Origin: Halomonas sp. Y3
GTDB lineage: Bacteria > Pseudomonadota > Gammaproteobacteria > Pseudomonadales > Halomonadaceae
DNA length: 64,000 nucleotides
Direction: 5' to 3'
Assembly (NCBI RefSeq): GCF_024137965.1
Contig: NZ_CP099975.1
Location: 310,001-374,000 of the forward strand
In this document: piece by piece, positions 25,651-34,691 of the stretch
How the letters are laid out: every line of letters begins with the position of its first letter
Position numbering within the stretch: the first letter of the stretch is position 1
Notes under the pieces: model-generated
What the model saw: the letters and a program-made list of their open reading frames with translations, nothing else
What the model was told of the DNA's origin: nothing
Databases searched by the model: none
Position numbers and translations under genes: made by a program

Positions 25651-26219
25651 TACTCCCACCCTTATAATAAAAATTCTTAAATTTTCCACTAGGATAATCT
25701 GGAGGGTGTGATTATATCAGGATTCTTGTTACAGTTTTTGGTCAGTGTTGCTGGTATCATCTATCCGTATGCATTCAGCTCGGAGATTATTGCGAGAATG
25801 GTACTGTGTCAGTTTGGCTTGCTGCCCCTCTAACTTGATCTGGGAAGGTTATGAAAATCTCTCCATCACCTTGGTGAGAATCTCTCCCAATACCACTCTT
25901 TACATATAGTGATTATGTGAGGATGGGGTCGTGCTTTCCATAAGATCAGCGAGATACCCCCAGTGCGTCTTTGGATGGCCAAAGTGGCTTTCGCGAGGCT
26001 GGAAGTATCGAGCATTAATGGGTTCATGTGGTCAGGTGAAACCTATGTGCCAGTGGGAAGTCGGGATTTTGCTTAAAGTGACGATCACTTTGGATACGGC
26101 TTAGAAGGACGGTTTGCATGGTAAAATAAAGAGCCTGTCGACCATCTGCACTAACCCCATCATCTGTCCATATCCGATAAACTCAGGATTTGTTGATGAC
26201 ACGCCTTGCCCCCTCCCTT
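25651..26219. other. Long intergenic region, no gene seen
   Basis: There is about 570 bases of moderately AT-rich DNA. Several short open frames exist on both strands, but none has a ribosome site or recognisable motif. It presumably holds the LysE promoter at its left end; the rest may be decayed DNA. Confidence 0.5.
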
Positions 26220-27020
26220 TCACTTGACCAGTACGCTTAAAAGCTTATCATGTTGCTCTGGCTTAGCTATGAGCAAGCTGTTCCACTCAGCGGGATTGGG
26301 GTTGCAAGAAAGGTCGGTGACCTTGCATCCTGCTTCTCGTGCAATGACGATTCCTGCTGCAATGTCCCATAGATCCAGTCGCGCGCCCTGAGACCAAAAA
26401 GCGTCAAACCGGCCGAGGCCAGTATATGCAATCTCGAGTGCAGCAGAGCCTGGGCTGCGAATCCCGGCCACGCGGGGCATCAGAGCGGAGAGTTGTCGCT
26501 GGCTTGTCGCGCAGTCGCCCTTGTCGTGATAAGGGAAGCAGGTGCCGACCAGCATCTCAGTGAGAGGGCGTGCTGGTAAAACGGGCATTCGCTGTGACCC
26601 CTGATAAGCCCCTTGGCCACGGATGGCCCAGAGCATCTCGTCCAGTAGCGGTTGATAGACCACACCGTGGGTCAGGACCTTGCCCTGGCGCACTGCAATA
26701 GAGACCGAGAAGTGAGGCACACGGTGCAGGAAGTTGTTGGTGCCGTCGAGTGGGTCGATGATTACAGTGAGGTCGCTGTCGCTGGCCGGAGTGGCGCCGG
26801 TTTCTTCGCCGAGAAAGCCCACATCGGGGTGGGCACGTCGGATGGTTTCAATGATGGCGTGTTCAGCCGCCTGGTCGTAGTGGGTCACGAAATCCGAGGC
26901 GCCCTTGCACTCAAAGTCGATGACTCCGACGTCATGGTAACCTTCGTGGAGGAGTTTACCGGCCGCCCGGGCAGCCTGCTGCAGGGTGTCGATCAGGATA
27001 GTGGTGGTCGATTTGGTCAT
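26220..27020 (-). CDS. Inositol-monophosphatase-family phosphatase
   Basis: 266 residues. The metal-binding motifs of the IMPase fold are visible: GFLGEETG (E72/E73), IIDPLDGTNNF (residues 87-97), and LDLWDIAAG near residue 219. These proteins are Mg-dependent phosphatases acting on inositol phosphates, nucleotide phosphates or sugar phosphates. It follows the PhnE genes on the same strand after a 143-base gap, so it may belong to the same phosphorus-uptake unit and release phosphate from an imported ester. That is inference; SuhB- or CysQ-like roles are alternatives. Base composition is intermediate. Confidence 0.82.
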   Translation of the reverse strand: MTKSTTTILIDTLQQAARAAGKLLHEGYHDVGVIDFECKGASDFVTHYDQAAEHAIIETIRRAHPDVGFLGEETGATPASDSDLTVIIDPLDGTNNFLHRVPHFSVSIAVRQGKVLTHGVVYQPLLDEMLWAIRGQGAYQGSQRMPVLPARPLTEMLVGTCFPYHDKGDCATSQRQLSALMPRVAGIRSPGSAALEIAYTGLGRFDAFWSQGARLDLWDIAAGIVIAREAGCKVTDLSCNPNPAEWNSLLIAKPEQHDKLLSVLVK

Positions 27021-27163
27021 GTTAGGGCTCCTGGAGGGGCGCGCACTACGTGCTTCGCGTAAGAACCACCCTGAGGGTGTGGTGTTGCAGGTCTATGACG
27101 CCCGGGGTGGAGCGTCGCAAGTAAGGCAGCGGGTGGCGACGCCAACCGCTGCACTTCCGCTCA

Positions 27164-27979
27164 TCATATGATGGCGTGACGCACTCGGGCGGAGATCCAC
27201 TCCGAGGCCAGCACGGTGGCGAAGATCATCACGAAGATCACGCTGACCTGGTTCCAGGCCAGGCTGTTGATGGCGGCGTTGAGCTGCAGTCCGATGCCAC
27301 CGGCGCCCACCAGCCCCAGCACCGTGGACTCGCGGATATTGATGTCCCAGCGGTAGACGCTGATGCCGGCGAAGGCGGGCATCACCTGGGGCAGTACGCC
27401 GTAGCTCATCACCTGCAGGCGGCCGGCACCGGTGGCGCTGATCGCCTCCACCGGCGTGGGGTGGATCTCCTCGATGGCCTCATAGAGCAGCTTGCCGACG
27501 AAGCCGATGGAGCGCAGGGCGATGGCGATGATGCCGGCCAGCACTCCGGGGCCCAGGATGGTGACCAGCAGCATGGCCCAGATCAGCGAGTTGATGGAGC
27601 GGGACGAGACGATGACTACCAGGGCGGCGCTGCGCACCAGCGGATGGGGCGTGGTGTTGCGGGCGGCCAGGAAGGCCACCGGAAAGGCCATGGCGATGCC
27701 CAGCAGGGTGCCCAGGGTGGCGATGTTGAGGGTGTCCCACATGGGCTGCCAGAGCCGGTGGGCGATCTCCCACCGGGGTGGCAGCATGCGGCTGATGAGA
27801 TCGCTGCCCTGGCGGCCGGCGTCCTCCACGAAGACCCACATGGTGTTGTCGGAGATCAGCTTCCAGCAGAGCAGGAAGAGGCAGGCGCCGGCCAGCCAGG
27901 CCAGATAGCCCAGCCACTGGGCGCGGGTGGTGCGCAGGCGCCAGGTAGGCGTGCCCTGCGGCGTCGTCGAAACGGGCAT
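27164..27979 (-). CDS. phnE: Phosphonate/phosphite-type ABC permease (second PhnE)
   Basis: 271 residues with about six membrane segments. The permease loop is EAISATGAGRLQVMSYGVLP, followed by the PhnE-type RESTVLGLVGAGGIG. It forms the membrane channel with the other PhnE just upstream. It starts 9 bases after that gene's stop. Two unequal PhnE copies side by side are typical of phosphonate, phosphite and hypophosphite importers. The gene is strongly GC-rich. Confidence 0.87.
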   Translation of the reverse strand: MPVSTTPQGTPTWRLRTTRAQWLGYLAWLAGACLFLLCWKLISDNTMWVFVEDAGRQGSDLISRMLPPRWEIAHRLWQPMWDTLNIATLGTLLGIAMAFPVAFLAARNTTPHPLVRSAALVVIVSSRSINSLIWAMLLVTILGPGVLAGIIAIALRSIGFVGKLLYEAIEEIHPTPVEAISATGAGRLQVMSYGVLPQVMPAFAGISVYRWDINIRESTVLGLVGAGGIGLQLNAAINSLAWNQVSVIFVMIFATVLASEWISARVRHAII

Positions 27980-27988
27980 GGGGGTGTC

Positions 27989-28798
27989 CTATTGGGTCCA
28001 GCGGCGGATATGGCTCGAGCTGTATTCGCAGAGCAGCACGATGGCGATGATGATCAGCAGGATCGCCGCCGCGGTGTCGTACTCGTAGCGGCTGATGGAG
28101 GTGTTCAGGGTGGCGCCGATGCCGCCGGCCCCGACGATGCCGATCACCGCCGACTCCCGGAAGTTGATGTCGAGGCGATACATGGAGAGGCCGATCAGCC
28201 GCGGCATCACCTGGGGCTGCACGGCGTGGTTCATTGTCTGCCACCAGCTCGCCCCGGTGGCACGAACCGCCTCCACCTGGCGCCAGTCCAGGTCCTCGAT
28301 GTCCTCGGCCAGCAGCTTGGCCATGAAGCCGATGGTGGCGAAGGCCAGAGTGATCATGCCGGCCAGGGGGCCGAAGCCGAACATCACCACGAAGAGGATG
28401 GCGATGATGATCTCCTGGAAGGTGCGCGACACCGTAATGATGCCCCGGCACAGGTAGTAGATCGGCCAGGGCGCGATGTTGCGCGCCGCCCCCAGGCCCA
28501 CCGGAACGGCCAGGGCCACGCCGATCACCGTGGAGGTGAGCGTCATGGTGAGGCTTTCCAGGATGCCATCGAGGATGTCGCCGCGGCGGCTGACGAAGTC
28601 CGGCTGGGTGAAGGCGGCCAGGAAGTTCAGCCCGCGGCTGGCGCCCTCGGCGACCCGTGCCCAGTTGACGTCGATGGTGGAGAGGGCCAGCACCAGATAG
28701 ACGGCCAGGCCCGCCGCCAGCCCCCAGCGCAGCCGGGGGGTCTCGATCAGCGGCAGGCGCCGCCAGCGGCCCGCCTGGGCCAGGGCCTGACGGCTCAT
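27989..28798 (-). CDS. phnE: Phosphonate/phosphite-type ABC permease (first PhnE)
   Basis: 269 residues, membrane protein with the PhnE loop [20 protein letters not shown] and [19 protein letters not shown]. The ATG at 28798 overlaps the phnC stop by four bases, which fixes the start and shows translational coupling. It pairs with the second PhnE downstream to form the channel of an importer fed by the PhnD-like binding protein. GC-rich. Whether the substrate is a phosphonate, phosphite or a phosphate ester cannot be told from the permease. Confidence 0.88.
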   Translation of the reverse strand: MSRQALAQAGRWRRLPLIETPRLRWGLAAGLAVYLVLALSTIDVNWARVAEGASRGLNFLAAFTQPDFVSRRGDILDGILESLTMTLTSTVIGVALAVPVGLGAARNIAPWPIYYLCRGIITVSRTFQEIIIAILFVVMFGFGPLAGMITLAFATIGFMAKLLAEDIEDLDWRQVEAVRATGASWWQTMNHAVQPQVMPRLIGLSMYRLDINFRESAVIGIVGAGGIGATLNTSISRYEYDTAAAILLIIIAIVLLCEYSSSHIRRWTQ

Positions 28799-29634
28799 CG
28801 GGCACCTCCGGTGGCCAATGTGAGCGGGGTGGCGGGCGCCGGGGCTGCGCTCGCGGCGGCGCTGGGTGCCTCCTCTTCCTGGACGCGGGTGTCCCACTCT
28901 TCCTCGCCATAGATGGTGGTGAGCGTCTCGGCGTCGAGCTCGCCGGGCTTGCCGTCGAAGACGATCTCGCCGGCGCGCAGTCCGACGATGCGGTCGGCGA
29001 ACTGCTGGGCCAGGGCCACATCGTGGATATTGATGATGGCGGCCAGCTCCCGCTCGGCGCACAGCTCGCGGATCAGGCGCATGATCTGCCGGGAGGTCTT
29101 GGGGTCGAGGCTCGCGGTGGGCTCGTCCACCAGCAGCAGCCGGGGGCGCTGGATCAGTGCCCGGGCGATGCCCACCCGCTGGCGCTGGCCGCCGGAGAGC
29201 GCGTCGGCTCGCTTGTCCATGGCGTGGGGCAGACCCACCCGCTCCAGCAGTCGAAAGGCCTCGGCGATGTCGTCGGCGGGGTAGCGGCGCAGGAAGCTGC
29301 GCCAGAAGCCCACGTAGCCGAGCCGCCCGGAGAGCACGTTCTCCATCACCGTGAGGCGATCTACCAGGGCGTACTCCTGGAAGATCATCGCCATGGCGCG
29401 GCGCGCCCGGCGCAGGGCATTTCCGGAAAGCCGGGTCAGCTCGGTCTCCTCCAGGCGGATGCTGCCGCTGGTGGGTTCCACCAGGCGATTGACGCAGCGG
29501 ATCAGGGTGCTCTTGCCGGCCCCGGAGGGGCCGATCAGCGCCATGACCTGGCCCCGCGGCAGGGTCAGGTCGATATCGGTCAGGGCGCGATCCCCGGTGG
29601 GATAGCGCTTGGTGACCTGGGAAAGCGTCAGCAT
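28795..29634 (-). CDS. phnC: Phosphonate/phosphite-type ABC transporter ATP-binding protein
   Basis: 279 residues. Walker A is GPSGAGKST, the ABC signature [15 protein letters not shown], Walker [14 protein letters not shown], all in normal order, and the N-terminus [14 protein letters not shown] is typical of PhnC. The last ~30 residues are an unusual Ala/Pro/Thr-rich tail. The ATG at 29634 follows AAGGGAGA on the minus strand with 6-base spacing. It powers the PhnE pair in the inner membrane and overlaps the first phnE by four bases. Confidence 0.9.
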   Translation of the reverse strand: MLTLSQVTKRYPTGDRALTDIDLTLPRGQVMALIGPSGAGKSTLIRCVNRLVEPTSGSIRLEETELTRLSGNALRRARRAMAMIFQEYALVDRLTVMENVLSGRLGYVGFWRSFLRRYPADDIAEAFRLLERVGLPHAMDKRADALSGGQRQRVGIARALIQRPRLLLVDEPTASLDPKTSRQIMRLIRELCAERELAAIINIHDVALAQQFADRIVGLRAGEIVFDGKPGELDAETLTTIYGEEEWDTRVQEEEAPSAAASAAPAPATPLTLATGGAR

Positions 29635-29720
29635 GGTCAGTCTCCCTTCACGCACACGGGCCCGGAGAGCGAGGCCCTCCTGGCCCGTGCCTGGTCATGG
29701 TCGGTGGTATGAGGTGGAGG

Positions 29721-30680
29721 TCAGTCGCAGTCGTAGGTGACGCCGTTGGCTTCGGCGATGGTGCGGATTATCTCCCAGCGCTCAGCGTAATCGATGGGAA
29801 TGAACTGGCTCTCACCATTGTTGGAAAACTCCGCCTGCAGTTGCGTGCCTTCCCAGTCGAAGCTAAAGAACGCTTCCTGGACCTTCTTCTGGAGATCAGG
29901 GTGCAAGTTATGAGTAGTGCCGTAGGGGGTCGTGGGGAATGTGGCGGAGGTGTAAATCACCTCGTAGTCATCTTCGCTGATTACTTCTCTTGCCTTCATC
30001 CTTGTGATAACAGAGTTGGCAATTGCTGCAGCCTCGTAATCTTTGTGAATTACGCCTAGAATTGAGTTTTCATGTGTGCCAGCGAAAGGGGTTTCAAAAT
30101 CCACTCCAGCTTCCAGGCCGAACTCTGACTTTATAATTGCTGAGGGGGCTCTGTAACCAGAGTTTGACGTCTGAGAAGTAAAGGCGAGCTCTCTTCCGGC
30201 CAGGTCTGCTACAGAATTGATACCGCTTCCCGGGTAGGTGATGATTTCCATTTCGTAGCCGAAGCTGCCGTCCTCTCCTGCCATCATGGCGAAAGGACGG
30301 AACCCTCCACAGTTAACCGCCATAGGTACGCCGCCGGTATTAAATCCTGCTACATGAACTCGCCCGGCTCGCAGCGCCTCCTGTTGAGCAGCGTTTGACT
30401 GAACGGGGAAAAAACGAACGTCTTTCCCAGTCACTTGGCCTAGATGATCGAGAAAATCAGACCAAACATCGGCATAGACAGCAGGATCTTCGACAGGAGT
30501 GTAGGCGAAAACCAGAGTGTCAGGATCTATCCATTGGGTCTCATCTGAAGGGATATCAGCAATCATGTCGCCATCTGCATCAGAAAAACGATCAGAAAGA
30601 TCGGCACTGGCTTGAAAAGAAAGCACAGAAAATATTCCAGCAAGAGCAGTGGCTGCTGTCTTTTGATATATGCTAGACAT
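29721..30680 (-). CDS. phnD: PhnD-like phosphonate/phosphite-binding periplasmic protein
   Basis: 319 residues with a signal peptide (MSSIYQKTAATALAGIFSVL, cleavage near ASA-DLS). The PhnD fold shows in LVFAYTPVEDPAVYADVWSD, GKDVRFFPVQSNAAQQEALR, RVHVAGFNTGG, LAFTSQTSNSGYRAPSA and TSATFPTTPYGTTHNL. It captures the substrate in the periplasm and delivers it to the PhnE channel. The gene is much less GC-rich than phnC and the phnE genes it serves. It is first in the operon, with GAGG before its ATG. No Pho box was found by eye. Confidence 0.88.
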   Translation of the reverse strand: MSSIYQKTAATALAGIFSVLSFQASADLSDRFSDADGDMIADIPSDETQWIDPDTLVFAYTPVEDPAVYADVWSDFLDHLGQVTGKDVRFFPVQSNAAQQEALRAGRVHVAGFNTGGVPMAVNCGGFRPFAMMAGEDGSFGYEMEIITYPGSGINSVADLAGRELAFTSQTSNSGYRAPSAIIKSEFGLEAGVDFETPFAGTHENSILGVIHKDYEAAAIANSVITRMKAREVISEDDYEVIYTSATFPTTPYGTTHNLHPDLQKKVQEAFFSFDWEGTQLQAEFSNNGESQFIPIDYAERWEIIRTIAEANGVTYDCD

Positions 30681-30991
30681 AAAGGCCTCGGTCTATAGTT
30701 GAAAAGTGATTCTTGGTTGAGGTCAGTATGCTTGCATGCTGTAGGTTGCATTTCCGTTGCATTGTTAATAAGGTTTTCTTTCACTAATTTTGCAGCATTA
30801 TAAAGTCCTGGTTTGTTTGATGGGTGGAAAAAGGCGGGAAGTGAAAGATCCGGAAAAACCAAGCCTTTTCCGAAACTGTGTTGGTCAGGCTTCGGTATCC
30901 TGGGCTACACAGGAAACTGGCTCCCTCGGCCATTGATGAATGGGCCTCGCGGTGAGGTGGTGGTGCTCAAATTGAATACTCAAGGCCCCTG
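30681..30991. other. phnD upstream region
   Basis: It holds the presumed phnD promoter (minus strand). The heptamer ATGCAAC occurs twice, 11 bases apart, at about 30,740-30,760 on the minus strand, a possible regulator site. No gene is visible. The right end joins the helicase remnant. Confidence 0.4.
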
Positions 30992-31105
30992 AAGATCGCT
31001 GTGATTCAGAACACGTCGCGAGATATCTCAGAGTCTGGACAGGATGCCCTCAATACGGACGGAGACTCCGTGGAGATGGCTCTGGCAAGGCAGCTGGTTA
31101 GCTGA
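30992..31105 (+). pseudogene. 3' remnant of a second ICE helicase gene
   Basis: Reading from 30992, 37 codons followed by TGA give KIAVIQNTSRDISESGQDAL, then NTDGDSVEMALARQLVS. The intact helicase ends KIAVAQSTSGDVPESGLDAL, then NTDGDSVEMVLARQLVA. About three-quarters of residues agree, while the DNA differs at many third positions, so this is a diverged homologue and not a recent duplicate. Nothing of the helicase remains upstream of codon 1. Confidence 0.85.
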
Positions 31106-31121
31106 CCGTTACCCAGCGTAC

Positions 31122-31148
31122 GCCCCCTCTCGGAGGGGGCATTCTTTT
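31122..31148 (+). terminator. Intrinsic terminator after the helicase remnant
   Basis: A perfect 8-bp stem, GCCCCCTC with GAGGGGGC, and TCG loop, followed by ATTCTTTT. It is placed just like the hairpin after the intact helicase. Confidence 0.75.
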
Positions 31149-31392
31149 CAGTCTGGCAAGATTTTATCTTGCAATTGCGACTTTGGTCGTAAGTCATGTC
31201 TTCTTTGAAAATAAGAGTTTTCTTAGAAAAATATGAGAATGTTCTCAGTGTAATATTTTGCATGTTAAGTAAATTTGTTCGCGCTTGGGTTGCATTCCAT
31301 AGCTATTGCACTAGGGCAAGGAGCGCTCAAGGGTAAACCTCTCACATCGCATTTAACGTTTCTGCTGGTGCCCGTCAGGGTCCACCGTTGTG

Positions 31393-33204
31393 ATGCACGG
31401 ACTGCATCCAGAGGAGCGAACATTGCGGATTCTCAACATTCTACGTGGCCGCCGCAGCGCGACCGACAGCGACAACGTCCAGGATGACGCCGGCTGGGAA
31501 AGCCCGCGTACCGGCGCGGAGCTTCTAGCTACGCCCTATCGACAGCAGCTGCTCAGGGCGATCCAGGAAAGCACCTCGCTGACAGCGCCGGTGTTCGAGG
31601 CCTACGTCAAGGAGCCGCTGCAACGATACGCTGAGCGTGTCCAACTGCTGCCGGCTTCGGAATCCCACCATCACAGCTATCCGGGCGGGATGCTGGATCA
31701 CGGCCTCGAGACCTGCGTGTTCGGTCTCCGGCTCCGACGACAGCACCTGCTCCCGCCGAAAGAGTCCCCGGAACGGCAGTCCTCTACCGGGGAGCTGTGG
31801 AGCGTGGCGGTCATCTATGCCTGCTTGCTGCACGATATCGCCAAGGTCATCGTCGACGTCGATATACACCTGAAATCCGGCCGAAGGTGGTGCCTGTGGG
31901 AGGGCATCATTCCCGACCAGTATCGCGTTCGCTATATCAAGGGGCGAGACTACTTCCTTCACGCTGCGGCCAACCCCCTCTTGTGCAAGGAGGTGATGGG
32001 CAATGCCGGCCTCGAGTGGCTGAAAAGCCAGCCGGAGCTGTTTGGACTGGTGATGTACGCCATCAGTGGGCACGCGGAGCGCTCCGGGGTGATAGGGGAA
32101 ATCGTCAGCCAGGCCGACAGGGCCAGCGTCGCCAAGTCGCTGGGTGGCAAGGTCTCGAATATCGACAAGGCGCCCAGGGAATCTCTACAGAGCAAGCTCA
32201 AAGGTGCTATTCGCCACATCGTCACAGAAAAGATCCGCCTGAATGAAAAAGGGGCTCAGGGGTTTGTCACCTCCGAGGCGCTGTGGCTGGTGACGCCGCT
32301 GGTACCCCGAGAGATCAAGAGCTACCTGCTTTCCCATGGTATCGAGGGCGTGCCATCCAATGAGTCTCGCCTCTATGACGAAATGCAGTCCCATGGCCTG
32401 ATCATGGAGAACTCGGAGGGTCGATCGGTCTGGAAGTGCAGCGTCGAGGTGGGAGAGTGGCGGACCGAACTCTTCATGCTCAAGGTTCACAAGTCCCTCG
32501 TGTGGAGCGGCGAAGAAGCGCCAGAGGTTTTTTCGGGAAGCGTGGAGGTCTTGGGCGCTGACCAAGGTGGCGATAGAGGTGAGCAAGATAGTAAAGAGGT
32601 TGCCAGGTCGGCTCCTGAGGTGAGGCATTCGACTGTGGAAGCCGCCGGTGAGGTGAAGGATTCAATTAGTGACAAAAAATCCCAAGAGGACCTGGAGGCT
32701 TCCATCATCAACATCGCTATGGGTGGTGCTGAAAAGGCATCGGAAAGTCAGGCCGTCCAGCAGGATAATCGGACTGAAGAGAGTCCAGATAGCCTGCCGG
32801 ATCATGTGTCGGACAAGCAGCATGAGCCCGGTGGAGCGTTTTTAGCCTGGCTGCGAGACGGGCTGAAGACCCACAAGATATTGATGAACGACTCCAAGGC
32901 CCTGGTGCATGCCGTGGATGGCATGCTGCTGGTGGTCAGTCCCAAGGTATTCAAGCGCTATTGTCAGGAGGTGAAAGGAGAAGAGAGAAGCTGGAAACAG
33001 GTTCAGGATTCATTCCAGAAGCTGAAGCTGAACAAGAAAAACAAGGATGGTGGAAGTTTTCACAAGGTAAAGGTGGTCGGTCCAAACAAGAAGTCGAGCA
33101 CGCTTTCTGGGTATCTTGTGGGTAAGGATGACCTGATACAGCGGGGAGGGGAGGTGTTGGATAACCCCTTCATTGAACTGATTGATGGGAAGGAAGAAGA
33201 ATGA
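31393..33204 (+). CDS. MobH-family conjugative relaxase (TraI_2 type)
   Basis: 603 residues. The N-terminal domain carries the HD-hydrolase-like relaxase motif: HHHSYPGGMLDHGLE (H92-H94, H103) and LLHDIAK (H147/D148). The central part holds AISGHAERSG. A variable acidic linker covers residues about 380-480. The last ~120 residues form a winged-helix domain, GGAFLAWLRDGLKTHKILMN to VLDNPFIELID. MobH relaxases nick oriT in ICEs of the clc/PAGI-2/SXT kinds. Start is ATG 31393; GTG at 31390 is equally possible and no clear ribosome site is visible. The stop overlaps the integrase start by four bases. Confidence 0.88.
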   Translation: MHGLHPEERTLRILNILRGRRSATDSDNVQDDAGWESPRTGAELLATPYRQQLLRAIQESTSLTAPVFEAYVKEPLQRYAERVQLLPASESHHHSYPGGMLDHGLETCVFGLRLRRQHLLPPKESPERQSSTGELWSVAVIYACLLHDIAKVIVDVDIHLKSGRRWCLWEGIIPDQYRVRYIKGRDYFLHAAANPLLCKEVMGNAGLEWLKSQPELFGLVMYAISGHAERSGVIGEIVSQADRASVAKSLGGKVSNIDKAPRESLQSKLKGAIRHIVTEKIRLNEKGAQGFVTSEALWLVTPLVPREIKSYLLSHGIEGVPSNESRLYDEMQSHGLIMENSEGRSVWKCSVEVGEWRTELFMLKVHKSLVWSGEEAPEVFSGSVEVLGADQGGDRGEQDSKEVARSAPEVRHSTVEAAGEVKDSISDKKSQEDLEASIINIAMGGAEKASESQAVQQDNRTEESPDSLPDHVSDKQHEPGGAFLAWLRDGLKTHKILMNDSKALVHAVDGMLLVVSPKVFKRYCQEVKGEERSWKQVQDSFQKLKLNKKNKDGGSFHKVKVVGPNKKSSTLSGYLVGKDDLIQRGGEVLDNPFIELIDGKEEE

Positions 33205-34142
33205 AAACATTTACCTTTGACGACTTGCTTCAATCCTATTTTTCTGAGCGGTGGCTGACTGAAAGGAGCCGTATTTCCTACAGCGTGCCGGTGAAGCTGT
33301 TTCGGCGATTCGCGGGGCAGGATAAACTGCCTGAAGAAGTGACTCGTGACGATGTCAGAGAGTGGAGAGAGTTCTGCTTCTCCGAGGAGGGGCGAAACCT
33401 GGCACATTCAAGCTGGAACAACTACTGCAGGCATAACCGGATCCTCTTCAAGCATGCGATTGACCATGCGCTGATCGATATCTCCTTCAACCCCTTCGCC
33501 AAGATGGAGGTTAGCTCTCCCAAAAAACGCAAAAAGACGCTGAGCAAGCGGCAGGTCGAGATGGCACGCGAGGCCATCAGCCTGTATAAAAGGATAGAGG
33601 TTCACCAAGGAAAGCCCTCCATGCTGCATCCCGTCTGGTTCTGGGAAGCCGTGTTCGAAACGTTCTACCATACCGGTATTCGACTGACTCAACTGCTGCT
33701 GATGAAGCCCGAAGATGTCAACCTAAAGAGCCGCGTTCTCACCGCCGCCTGGCAGGGCGCAAAGAATAACCGGGAGCACTTTGTTCCCATCTCCAATGCC
33801 CTCTATCCGCATTTGGAAAACCTGCTGAATTCTGCCAGAGCGGTGGGTATCCAACGGGGCGAGCAGCTTTTCAACGTGAACCGATTCAGCGTTCGCCACC
33901 GAATGGAGACGATGGACTCCTGGCAGGTAGAGGGCTTCTACCAGAAGCTGTCCAAGATCTGTGGCTACCAGATGAGCCCGCACCGATTCCGTCATACCCT
34001 GGGCACTGAGTTGATGAAGGAGCCAGACCGCAACCTGCACATCGTCAAGGCGCTGCTTGGCCATAGCAACATCAGCACGACGCTCGAGTATGTCGAGGTC
34101 GATATCGGCAGCCTGCGCAGCGCCATCGAGGGGCGCCTCTAA
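33201..34142 (+). CDS. Tyrosine recombinase / integrase
   Basis: 313 residues. The N-terminal SAM-like core-binding domain is followed by the catalytic domain with all key residues: R161 (TGIRLTQLL), H261 and R264 (HRFRHTLGTEL), H288 (LLGHSNISTTLEY) and Y297. It would integrate and excise the element at the tRNA-Thr site located 300 bases downstream. It overlaps the relaxase gene by four bases, which is unusual for an integrase and suggests the two are expressed together. A strong terminator follows. It could also be an accessory recombinase with the main integrase at the other end. Confidence 0.9.
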   Translation: MKTFTFDDLLQSYFSERWLTERSRISYSVPVKLFRRFAGQDKLPEEVTRDDVREWREFCFSEEGRNLAHSSWNNYCRHNRILFKHAIDHALIDISFNPFAKMEVSSPKKRKKTLSKRQVEMAREAISLYKRIEVHQGKPSMLHPVWFWEAVFETFYHTGIRLTQLLLMKPEDVNLKSRVLTAAWQGAKNNREHFVPISNALYPHLENLLNSARAVGIQRGEQLFNVNRFSVRHRMETMDSWQVEGFYQKLSKICGYQMSPHRFRHTLGTELMKEPDRNLHIVKALLGHSNISTTLEYVEVDIGSLRSAIEGRL

Positions 34143-34179
34143 ACTCGGGCGCCCTCTGGCAATTCCAGTCACGACGCAG

Positions 34180-34218
34180 GCGGTGCCGGGCTGACTCATC
34201 AGCCCGGCACCGCTTTTT
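34180..34218 (+). terminator. Intrinsic terminator after the integrase
   Basis: A perfect 15-bp stem (34,180-34,194 with 34,199-34,213), CTCA loop, then five T. Confidence 0.9.
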
Positions 34219-34442
34219 GCTTCCCTCGAGAGCCGCTCCGCGCCCACCTGCCTTAGACGATCGTCTGAATTAGTCCGCCCTGATGCAGGTTGACAGCTGG
34301 GGCCTCGTCCTCTTCAATAGCTACTCGATGATGCCGTGTGATGCTGGTGGTAACTCCTGATCCCTCAGGCTGTCCCTATACGCATTTCACGAGGCCTTGT
34401 GCTAGGCGTAATGCACTGATTTTTCTACTATTTTTGGTGGTG
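34219..34442. other. Element end region before the attachment site
   Basis: About 220 bases without a gene, between the integrase terminator and the tRNA fragment. It probably carries the arm-type integrase binding sites, but no clear repeats were picked out by eye. Confidence 0.4.
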
Positions 34443-34490
34443 TGACTTGTAATCAGTAGGTCCCGGGTTCGACTCCTGGTGCCGGCACCA
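34443..34490 (+). repeat. Attachment site: 3' part of tRNA-Thr(TGT)
   Basis: These 48 bases equal a tRNA-Thr gene from within the anticodon stem to the terminal CCA: anticodon loop CTTGTAA, T-arm GGGTTCGACTCC, acceptor GTGCCGGCACCA. The 5' half of a tRNA is absent, since the preceding bases (TTTTTGGTGGTG) do not fit the D-arm or acceptor stem. This is the duplicated half site left when an element integrates into a tRNA gene. The intact gene must lie to the left of the element, outside this window. Confidence 0.88.
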
Positions 34491-34521
34491 TTGCAAACAG
34501 TATGATACAGCGATATTTCAG

Positions 34522-34542
34522 CCGCCCTCGAGGCGGTTTTTT
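34522..34542 (+). terminator. Intrinsic terminator downstream of the tRNA-Thr fragment
   Basis: The stem CCGCC/GGCGG with a CTCGA loop is followed by six T. It is probably the original terminator of the chromosomal tRNA-Thr gene. Confidence 0.8.
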
Positions 34543-34691
34543 GTGCTTGCCGGACGGCAGTCGGCGAGCCTTGAAAAGTGCCAGGCCCATCCCGATATGA
34601 CTTTCGCGGCTCCTTGCCAGGGGTCGCCCGCGGCTGTCTCGCCGTCGGAATGCTTGCTGAAACTGATCACGGACACACAGGAGGTGATTGG

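Noticed and set aside
25690..26219. A decayed gene in the gap after the LysE exporter
   Set aside because: Short fragments such as HFGHPKTHWGYLADL looked gene-like, but they could not be assigned to any family and are broken by stops.
34400..34490. A complete tRNA-Thr gene
   Set aside because: Only the part from the anticodon stem to CCA is present. The bases before it cannot form the acceptor or D-arm, and the outer anticodon-stem pairs are broken.
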